NCBI GenBank assembly: GCA_003694635.1
Contig: RFKQ01000078.1
Span: 1-45,320 of the forward strand
Length of the DNA stretch: 45,320 nucleotides
Origin: Planctomycetota bacterium
GTDB taxonomy: Bacteria > Planctomycetota > J132
Direction: 5' to 3'
The notes under the pieces are model-generated. The model made no database searches and was not told where the DNA came from. It saw only the letters and a list, made by a program, of their open reading frames with translations. A program made the translations under genes and the position numbers. Of this stretch, positions 7,513-14,973 are shown piece by piece (the first letter of the stretch is position 1; every line of letters begins with the position of its first letter).

Positions 7513-9666
7513 TCAAGTTTTCATATCACCTAACCTAATTCTAAAAGCCGAGATCAAAACCCCCAACAGAATAAAAGCAATTTCTATCCCTGTAAAAAAC
7601 CAAATTCCCCATCCTTTACTTAATCCGCTATCCTGAAACCTAAAGGGAAATAAATTTTCCAAAGCTACGAAAACAAATAGAAGATTTCCAAAGATGCCTC
7701 CCAAAGCTAATCCCCATTCTCCAATACGCCCAGTCTCAAATGCGGAAATAAGTATCGTATTCCAGAGTATAATCAAAAGAATGCCATTTTCCTTCGGTCT
7801 CCACCCCCAGAACCTACCCCAAAATTGATCAGCCCAAAAACCACCAAAAACTATTGCTAAAAAGCTAAAAAACAAAGCCAAGAATACAGAACTATGCAAA
7901 ATCTTACATAATTCACGATGGAAGCTTTGGCGTTTCTCTAAGCTCAAAATCAATTGAGCCCCTAGAAAAAAATGGCCAATCAATCCGCAAATAAGAACGC
8001 AAGAATAACCTATAGAAATGCTTGTTAGATGAGCCGCTAACCAAAAATTGAGTTTTAAATCAGCTCCTAAAACCGCCAAGTCATCTGCTGGTGCGTATAT
8101 TCTCGAAATAAACAGCAAAAGAGCCGCAAAGACCGCAGCTCCAAACAAACAAAACCCTCTGATTTTTTTGCAAAATAAAATCTCTAAGGTCAACAAAATT
8201 CCCATCCCTCCCCAGGCTGCAAAAAGAATGCACTCGTAAAAAGTGAAAACCGGCAGATAACCGGTAATCAAAACACGTAAAAATGTTCCAAAAGTACAAC
8301 TGAGGTAAGAGAGAGAGATGACTACCCACAAACTCCAATAAAGGACTTTTCCTCTCCAACCAAACCAGAAAAAGAAACTTCCTAGGATTGCAAAAACATC
8401 AAAAACTAGACTATAAAAAAATAAATCGTACTTGAAATATTTCACCTCCCAAGGTATGTTTCTATATTCATTGCGTTTGGTCGCTAAAGATACAAGTATC
8501 TTGTGAACTTTATCTAAACTTTGATTAAGCTCTTTCCAATTCCCCTCTTGGTACGCTTGATAGATACTAGCAAAATGTTGAACCAGTGGTCTGTAGGCAT
8601 TTTTTTTATTTCGTGTGTATAAAAAAACTTCCCACGGAGAAAGCCATTTTTTTACTTTAGGATGAAAAGGAGGGATGAGAGTAAGAATATGAAAAGTATT
8701 TTGATGTAAAATTTGAGCAAATTCCTTCTTAGCTAGTTTAAGGGAGAAAAATTCTCGCTGAAGTTTTTGAAAGGCCTGAGAGAAGGAAAGAAGCGATTCC
8801 TCTCGGTAAATATGAAGAGGTTTGCCTCTCCAGCCTGTAAATCTGCGGGTATCCTGAAGAACATAGTAAAGATAGGATCCATCTCGAAGTAATGCGAGAA
8901 TAGAATAGTGATTTTCAGGAGCAGGAAAGATTGTTGCACCTTTGGAGAGTAAAATACGATGTTTTAAAAAAGCCCTTCTCAGATCTTGAGTAGGCTTTTT
9001 TTGTAAAAAAGATTTCCGAAACGAAAAAGAAAGACTAAAAAGATATCTTTTGCGAAATATTTTTTGATACTTGGCAAAGAAGGAAAAATAATCTATCAAA
9101 TTAGGAGGTGATGGAAACTGAGCAGCTAAAATAGGACTAGAGGGGCGGCTTCTCTTTAAAAAAGAAAAGGAGTTAAGTAAGGCTTCGAATTTGATAAGAT
9201 TAGAATAGAGCTTTACTATCTGTTTTTCCAAAAGACTTCGCTCATTCTTGGTTCGTCTCTTGGCTGCCTTTGCCCACTCCCATAGCCGGGAACGCATGGA
9301 AGATAATTGCAGAAAAGAAACATAACATCTACCATTCTTGCCAGCTAATCCTAACTCCTTCATAGCAGGAGCTTCAACCAAAAAAATAGGGTCTTTTTTG
9401 CTCCTCTCACTCTGAAAAACTACCCTTACCAACCATTGGATTGGAGTAAGCTGAACTCCATCACTTAGAATATGCGTCTTCTCTGAAAACTGATAAAGAA
9501 GAACTCTTGCAAAAGAGTCCAAAGGTTTAATTCTACCGTTATGTTGAATAGCCAAGGTCTGCAACTTAGACCAATGAATACGCCTTTTTAGTTCTCGTTG
9601 GTTCCATGCCCATAAACAATTTTGCAAGATAACTAAAAGAAAAAGTAGTATCTTAATTTTTTTCAT
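7513..9666 (-). CDS. ccsA: Cytochrome c biogenesis protein, CcsA/ResC type (System II haem handling)
   Basis: This integral membrane protein (717 residues) works with ResB to export haem and attach it to apocytochromes c. An N-terminal signal anchor is followed by a long, basic periplasmic region with a HNGRIKPLDSFAR motif, typical of the large planctomycete/Bacteroidota-like versions. The C-terminal third has about eight membrane spans including the WWD-like segment WGRFWGWRPKEN. Where the family normally has WxWDPKE, the codon AGA gives arginine in place of aspartate. The ATG at 9666 overlaps the resB stop (ATGA) and follows a GGAGGGGG site, so I reject the longer frame starting inside resB. 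Its role with the upstream multihaem cytochromes is obvious from context. Confidence 0.86.
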   Translation of the reverse strand: MKKIKILLFLLVILQNCLWAWNQRELKRRIHWSKLQTLAIQHNGRIKPLDSFARVLLYQFSEKTHILSDGVQLTPIQWLVRVVFQSERSKKDPIFLVEAPAMKELGLAGKNGRCYVSFLQLSSMRSRLWEWAKAAKRRTKNERSLLEKQIVKLYSNLIKFEALLNSFSFLKRSRPSSPILAAQFPSPPNLIDYFSFFAKYQKIFRKRYLFSLSFSFRKSFLQKKPTQDLRRAFLKHRILLSKGATIFPAPENHYSILALLRDGSYLYYVLQDTRRFTGWRGKPLHIYREESLLSFSQAFQKLQREFFSLKLAKKEFAQILHQNTFHILTLIPPFHPKVKKWLSPWEVFLYTRNKKNAYRPLVQHFASIYQAYQEGNWKELNQSLDKVHKILVSLATKRNEYRNIPWEVKYFKYDLFFYSLVFDVFAILGSFFFWFGWRGKVLYWSLWVVISLSYLSCTFGTFLRVLITGYLPVFTFYECILFAAWGGMGILLTLEILFCKKIRGFCLFGAAVFAALLLFISRIYAPADDLAVLGADLKLNFWLAAHLTSISIGYSCVLICGLIGHFFLGAQLILSLEKRQSFHRELCKILHSSVFLALFFSFLAIVFGGFWADQFWGRFWGWRPKENGILLIILWNTILISAFETGRIGEWGLALGGIFGNLLFVFVALENLFPFRFQDSGLSKGWGIWFFTGIEIAFILLGVLISAFRIRLGDMKT

Positions 9667-10820
9667 TCTCTTAAAGCCCCCCTGGAGGGGGAAAATATGA
9701 ACTGCAAAGTAAAATGCATGACTAGCCCTAAAGCAATCAATGGACAAGAAAAATAGGGATAAAAGGAAATCGGGTTTTTTGAGACAGTAAAAATAGAACG
9801 ATATTTTCCAAGTTTTGAATTGTATTTGTACGAAGTTTGAGAAATCGTAAAATCTCTGTAGCGAAACGAATGCTTTGGAGTTATCCTCACCCGTTGTACA
9901 GTTTGACCAATTATAATCTCCACAAAGCTTTCATATTTTTTAACCAAATCTGTCCCCGGGTAGCTCTCTTTGGTAAATTTTAAAAGGCGAAACCTAAAAG
10001 GTATAGATTCCCTTTTCTTACGCAAAACAAAAGTGTAGTTTTTGTTTCTATAGCGCAAAGTATGATAAACATCCGTAAAAAGCGAAATTTCATAAACTTT
10101 GCCAATTCTAAGAATACAACCAGGTTGATTTTCCTTTTGTTTTATATGAACGGGAAGCGGAACCACTTTATAAGCTCGCTTGTATGGCACCCTTTTAGAA
10201 TTCGGGTAATAAGCCTTTACCTGAAGAGAAAATGGTAGATTTTTCGGTGGCAAAAACCCCCTTCTTTTTAGAATCCTCTCTGGATAAGCTGTGATAAGGA
10301 GATAATCTTGATCTTGGGGATCGATTCGAATGATAGCTAGCTCATATTGATGAGATCTTAGAAATTCGCTTTTTGTTTCGCCTTCGTAAAGGGACAAAGA
10401 GCCTTTTTTGAAAAAATAGGAGCTGAGAAAAGTCCCCAATAATAAAGTTAAAATACCTATCTGAGAGATCAAAAATCCTAACAACTCCAATTTCCATTGA
10501 AATCGAAAGAAAAGAGCAAAAGAAAGGTTGCAAAATAGGAAAAGAAGAAGTAAGTGGGCACCTGGAAAAAAAAACGGAATTTTCCAAATTTGAAAAAAGA
10601 AGAAAAAGGAAGAAAAATATTCTTTTTGAACGTTATCAAATCCAATATAGTTTTGTTCAATAGCTCCGACCACGATTACAAACATTAAAAAAAAGAGAAG
10701 AACTAACGTAAGCGTATAGGAGCCAAGAAAATTCCCCATCTGATAAAACAGCTTTTTCAACGGTTTGTTCCTTTTTTCAGGAGAAATGAGAGGATTCTTC
10801 CTCAGATACCCTTTTCCCAA
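9663..10820 (-). CDS. resB: ResB-family cytochrome c biogenesis protein (System II)
   Basis: ResB (385 residues) is the partner of CcsA/ResC in System II cytochrome c maturation. It begins with LKKLFYQMGNFLGSYTLTLVLLFFLMFVIVVGAIEQ, the usual first ResB span. Two more spans follow at about 85-105 and 110-132, then a periplasmic beta-rich domain (about 135-350) with HSFRYRDFTISQTSYKY near its end, and a last span (PYFSCPLIALGLVMHFTLQF). The gene starts 39 bases after the dihaem cytochrome gene and ends in a four-base overlap with ccsA. The assignment rests on topology, the YRDFTISQTSY motif and the neighbour. Confidence 0.85.
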   Translation of the reverse strand: MGKGYLRKNPLISPEKRNKPLKKLFYQMGNFLGSYTLTLVLLFFLMFVIVVGAIEQNYIGFDNVQKEYFSSFFFFFQIWKIPFFFPGAHLLLLFLFCNLSFALFFRFQWKLELLGFLISQIGILTLLLGTFLSSYFFKKGSLSLYEGETKSEFLRSHQYELAIIRIDPQDQDYLLITAYPERILKRRGFLPPKNLPFSLQVKAYYPNSKRVPYKRAYKVVPLPVHIKQKENQPGCILRIGKVYEISLFTDVYHTLRYRNKNYTFVLRKKRESIPFRFRLLKFTKESYPGTDLVKKYESFVEIIIGQTVQRVRITPKHSFRYRDFTISQTSYKYNSKLGKYRSIFTVSKNPISFYPYFSCPLIALGLVMHFTLQFIFSPSRGALRE

Positions 10821-10859
10821 AAAGAAAGAAAAAAATGAGAAGAAAGCTTCATTTAATTT

Positions 10860-11849
10860 TTACTCTTCTTTCCATTTACTCACTTTGTTCTTAACAGGCT
10901 TTATTGTGCGCAAATACTCATAAATAGCTCCTAAGTCCTGTTTGGTCATCCCTGCATACATAATCCATGGCATTATGGTATTATGTTTCTTTGGAAATTT
11001 CGTTTTCTTCAAATTTTCTGGGGCGTAGGATTTAAATAAGTCAATAAAAGTTTTTTTGCTCATATTTCCGATTCCTGTTTCTTTGTCCGGCGTGATATTC
11101 GCAGAACGTACCAAGGTACCATCGGGGAGGTGAAATTCTACCCCTCCTGCAAACTCCATCCCCGGGATAGGTTTCCCCTTTTCTTTGGGGGTATGACATT
11201 CTGCACAACTGGCAATAGTAACTATATATTTTCCATAAGCTATTTTGTCCGTAGGGTCTGGAGTTTTCTCTTTCAGCTTGGCAGGTTGAGGCATAGTACG
11301 AATAATTAAGTTCATAGGGAAATAGATTTTCCTTTTAGGGACAGTGAAAGAAATAGGTTTAAGAGTACGAAGATAAGCTATAATAGAATATGCATCCTCT
11401 CTAGATAAGTGCCGGAAATTGGGGTAGGGCATAATGGGAAAAAGAGGCTCTCTCTTCTTATTGATCCCCTCGGTAATGGCTTGTAAAAGTTCCCCATCCG
11501 TCCACTTCCCCAAATGAAATGGGGTGATATTGGCAGCGTAGAATTCACCTGGCAGCCCCATGTTGGAACCAAAATGCTCTCCCCCTTTGCCCTCTGTGCC
11601 TGGAATGATAGGACCAGCGTACTGCTTCCAGTTTCGTTCAGAATGACAATCTATGCAAAGAGCAACATGGTTTGCCAGATACTTCCCGCGTTCAATTCTA
11701 GCTTTAGTTAGCTCAATTTTAATCTCTGGTGGGGAGCCGACTTTGGGAAAACCAATCATTAAATAAAGATACCCCCCCAAAAAAAACAAACATAAAACAC
11801 CAACCAAACCTATTCCTATTTTAAAAACTGTTCTAGGTTTTGTTTTCAT
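10860..11849 (-). CDS. Membrane-anchored dihaem cytochrome c
   Basis: The protein (329 residues) has an N-terminal uncleaved-type membrane anchor (about 10-32) and two class I cytochrome c domains. The haem sites are CIDCH at 65-69 and CAECH at 215-219. Likely axial methionines lie in FPIMPYPNF (M140) and TIMPWIMY (M293). Each domain has an AANITP or SANITPD loop and a terminal AIIAYLRTLKP-like helix, as in the cytochrome subunits of alcohol and gluconate dehydrogenases. It probably shuttles electrons in the periplasm between the inner membrane and the decahaem proteins encoded just upstream (inference). A clear GGAGGAAGG site precedes the ATG. The specific redox partner is unknown. Confidence 0.85.
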   Translation of the reverse strand: MKTKPRTVFKIGIGLVGVLCLFFLGGYLYLMIGFPKVGSPPEIKIELTKARIERGKYLANHVALCIDCHSERNWKQYAGPIIPGTEGKGGEHFGSNMGLPGEFYAANITPFHLGKWTDGELLQAITEGINKKREPLFPIMPYPNFRHLSREDAYSIIAYLRTLKPISFTVPKRKIYFPMNLIIRTMPQPAKLKEKTPDPTDKIAYGKYIVTIASCAECHTPKEKGKPIPGMEFAGGVEFHLPDGTLVRSANITPDKETGIGNMSKKTFIDLFKSYAPENLKKTKFPKKHNTIMPWIMYAGMTKQDLGAIYEYLRTIKPVKNKVSKWKEE

Positions 11850-11912
11850 ACCTTCCTCCTACAGACGGCCCAACCTCTTATCCTTTTTAAGACTTAAAAT
11901 GAAAGAGATTTT

Positions 11913-14900
11913 TCATTTTGTCTTTTTGTGCATATTTTCCACAGCTTGTTGCCTCCCCGCCCCATGGCAGAGGCTACAAGATTCATTTCCAAGAGAATCT
12001 GTTTGAAGATTAATATGAGCTGTTGCTGCATCTGAGTCATGGCAGCTATTGCAAACATTGCGCCATACCCGCGTGGGTTTATTCTGCTCGGTTGGATGGT
12101 CTCGGGACACCGGGCTTTTCCACGCATCCGTGGTATGACAAACAGTGCAATGCCCTGTTCGCCTGGGAAGAGGGGGCCAGACCACATCATCAAAAATGGC
12201 GGGAAAATTGGCAAATCCTACTATCTTAAGCCCCTTTGCAAGGCTCTTGCCGTGGTGGAGCTTGTGAAAAAGAGAGTTTGCGGTTACAGTCAATTTTGGC
12301 GTCCAGGCAAAAGATGGAGGAGGACCTACAGGCACTGGAGAGGAGGGATTGTTAATCGAGTATTGCGGTCTGTCTTCAATACCAGATGAACCATGACAGA
12401 CAATGCAAAGATTAAAGTCTTTTCGAGTTCCACCATGAGCCATAAGTTGCCCATGGCAGGCATTACAATTTTCCCCTTTTACGATTTCATTTGGATTGAT
12501 TGTTGTGGCGCTAGTGCCCAATAGAAAATCCTTGATCCCTGGATTGGAACCAACAAAATATTGTGTATAGTCAGGATCTGTGGGAACAGGAAAACTATCC
12601 TTGGTCCCATCTGTTTTGATATTGATCAAACTAAAACTAAACATACCAATTCTATAAGTGCCATCCACAACGCTTTTTCCCTCCCATTTTCCCCACGTTT
12701 CATCTAGATCAGGAGAACTGTTAAATGTTGTGGGATACTTGGCTGGAACAGTGAAATTCACTGCATAGGAAATCAACACTCTGCCAGTCCCCACATCTTG
12801 CCCCGTTATCTCTTGGACGGCACCCGTGGTTCGGTCTACTGTATAGTTGCCTGTATCGGGGCCACCTCCATCTGTGTCCTCGTCGCCTGTGGCGACTAAA
12901 TTGAGCTTTGTTACCGATGTACCATTGTTGTGAGCAAAACGCAAAGAAGGTTGGACGGGAATCCTATCTGCATCCAGCAGAATGGAGCCAAAAAACAAAC
13001 GTTTGTTGGTGGTATCCACCCAGCCAACTCGCAGATATTCTTCGCTACCACCTCCATTGTCAATCACGATATAGTCGCCATCACTAAAGCCAGTGGTGGA
13101 GTTGACAGTGATATAATTCTGCCCTGCCGGGTGATCACCGTTGAGAGTGGTAGAGGTTCCACTAACACTTACCACAATCAGAGAAGTGGGAATAAGTACA
13201 GGGGGAGCTGGATTCCAATGAGGTTTTATAGAAGTTGTCCCAAGTGATTCCCCGGTAGCAGCGGTGGAATCCCCTATTCTTTCGTAGTAAATCGTCTGAG
13301 GGAGCGGAATAGTGTAGGTGGTCCCTGGACCTGTGTAAAGCGGTGCCAAGGCGCCGGGAGGAAGTTCTTCCATATAAAGAGGATTTCGGGCAGTGGAAGG
13401 CCCGCTGATAACAAAATCGATAGCAAATACATTTGGCGGAGCAGGCAGAAGGTCATTACCAGCATCATCTTTAATGGTAAACGTAATGCTCACACCTTCA
13501 CCCACTTCAATTTTACCATTGGCATTGCTAGGCGTTGATTCTGCAATGCTAGTAATATTGAAGTTTAGACCTGGATTCAGAGAAGGATTGTTTAAAGGAT
13601 GAAGATGGGCGTCCTCGGTTTTTTTCACAACTTGTCCGTCATGGCATTGCATACAAAGCTTATCATCAACCGTATCGGAGGGTTGCATAACCTGATTATT
13701 GGATTTATAGGGCTTGGTCCAATCTATGTCATCGTGACAAGCTCCACAGGCTCTTCGGGTAGGACGGCTAAAAGCATAATCTCCCTGACTTGGCTTGCTA
13801 AGTGGACCTGTGCCATCTGGATCTCCATGACAAGCACTGCAAGCTGTGGCTCCCATCCGGATCTCATCATCGATCATCCTCTCAGGAGAGGGAGGCGCTG
13901 GTAGAGTAGAATAACCCACATCCCGTGGCATAGGATTGCCTAGAACATGATTGGGAAAAATAGGAAAAGCCACATCTGTGAAATCCACAACCTGATTGTC
14001 TTCGTTCACATATTTCAGCTGTTTTGCTGCTGCTGGATTGTAAACTCTATCCCCATTGTTGTCGGTACTTACCCCTTTGGCAGAGGGTAGATGATGACCA
14101 TTGTGAATCTTATGCATCAACACTCCAAATTCTATAGAGACTCCGGGAGTTCCTCCCTCGATAGAGGGATCATTTTTATCTTCCGCCCCAGCTGTATGAC
14201 AGAGAAGACACATTTTTACACTTCTGTATTTATTTTTGTGATAGCGCAATTCTAGATGGCATTTATTACAATTCTCTTGCTTTACCACTTCTCTTGGAGT
14301 GAGGGTTGTTGCATTTCCAAAAAGAAAATCCGCAGTCGCATTGCCTGCGTCGGTATATTGGTTTCCATTTGTATCATAGTAATAGCGAATTACCTCAAGC
14401 CCCACTGTGTAGGTTCCATCCACCAACGCCTGTCCTGAGAGCTCTCCATCGCCCTCCCCAAAACTGCTCGAATCATTATAAGGAGCCACATAAGTCGCGG
14501 GAATGGGTACAGAAAAGGTATAAGTGTAAGAACCATCAGAATTTTGAACAGAGGCGGATTTTACATCCGTTTGGGGGACTATCACTCTCTGATAACTAGT
14601 GGTGGTTTTGGAGGTAGTATATTCTGTAGGGCCAGATACGTAGATACTGGCACCATCCATCTCACTTAGGTTAATGGAATTGCCATCATTCTTCTTTAGG
14701 GTAAAAGTAACAGAGATATAATCACCCACCTTAAAATTTCCATTTGGGCCAGTACCACCTGCTATATTGGTAATCGTTACAACCAAACCTGGAAGATCTT
14801 CAAATGGCTGTACAATATTACTGGTGAAGGGTACCCCGGGGGCCCCTGGAGCTCCAGGAGCCCCCGGCGCCCCATCAGACCCATTCTTACATCCAACAGA

Positions 14901-14957
14901 AATCAGTGCAGCTACCAAAACCCCAACCAAGGAAACAACAAACTTATAACATTTCAT
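11913..14957 (-). CDS. OmcA/MtrC-like decahaem c-type cytochrome, lipoprotein with collagen-like linker
   Basis: A predicted outer-membrane or surface decahaem cytochrome (1014 residues). The signal peptide ends in a lipobox-like ISVGC (C23). Right after it comes a collagen-like stretch of four GAP triplets (29-40) and GVP. Ten CxxCH sites fall in two clusters of five: 230, 250, 373, 404, 435 and 831, 851, 937, 969, 994. Each cluster follows a beta-sandwich domain, and a large beta-rich region of about 390 residues lies between them, as in the two-pentahaem layout of OmcA/MtrC proteins. It is a tandem paralogue of the gene upstream, separated by 16 bases. Function in extracellular or trans-envelope electron transfer is inferred from the family. 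The acceptor is unknown. Confidence 0.88.
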   Translation of the reverse strand: MKCYKFVVSLVGVLVAALISVGCKNGSDGAPGAPGAPGAPGVPFTSNIVQPFEDLPGLVVTITNIAGGTGPNGNFKVGDYISVTFTLKKNDGNSINLSEMDGASIYVSGPTEYTTSKTTTSYQRVIVPQTDVKSASVQNSDGSYTYTFSVPIPATYVAPYNDSSSFGEGDGELSGQALVDGTYTVGLEVIRYYYDTNGNQYTDAGNATADFLFGNATTLTPREVVKQENCNKCHLELRYHKNKYRSVKMCLLCHTAGAEDKNDPSIEGGTPGVSIEFGVLMHKIHNGHHLPSAKGVSTDNNGDRVYNPAAAKQLKYVNEDNQVVDFTDVAFPIFPNHVLGNPMPRDVGYSTLPAPPSPERMIDDEIRMGATACSACHGDPDGTGPLSKPSQGDYAFSRPTRRACGACHDDIDWTKPYKSNNQVMQPSDTVDDKLCMQCHDGQVVKKTEDAHLHPLNNPSLNPGLNFNITSIAESTPSNANGKIEVGEGVSITFTIKDDAGNDLLPAPPNVFAIDFVISGPSTARNPLYMEELPPGALAPLYTGPGTTYTIPLPQTIYYERIGDSTAATGESLGTTSIKPHWNPAPPVLIPTSLIVVSVSGTSTTLNGDHPAGQNYITVNSTTGFSDGDYIVIDNGGGSEEYLRVGWVDTTNKRLFFGSILLDADRIPVQPSLRFAHNNGTSVTKLNLVATGDEDTDGGGPDTGNYTVDRTTGAVQEITGQDVGTGRVLISYAVNFTVPAKYPTTFNSSPDLDETWGKWEGKSVVDGTYRIGMFSFSLINIKTDGTKDSFPVPTDPDYTQYFVGSNPGIKDFLLGTSATTINPNEIVKGENCNACHGQLMAHGGTRKDFNLCIVCHGSSGIEDRPQYSINNPSSPVPVGPPPSFAWTPKLTVTANSLFHKLHHGKSLAKGLKIVGFANFPAIFDDVVWPPLPRRTGHCTVCHTTDAWKSPVSRDHPTEQNKPTRVWRNVCNSCHDSDAATAHINLQTDSLGNESCSLCHGAGRQQAVENMHKKTK

Positions 14958-14973
14958 GAAATAATCCCTTCAT

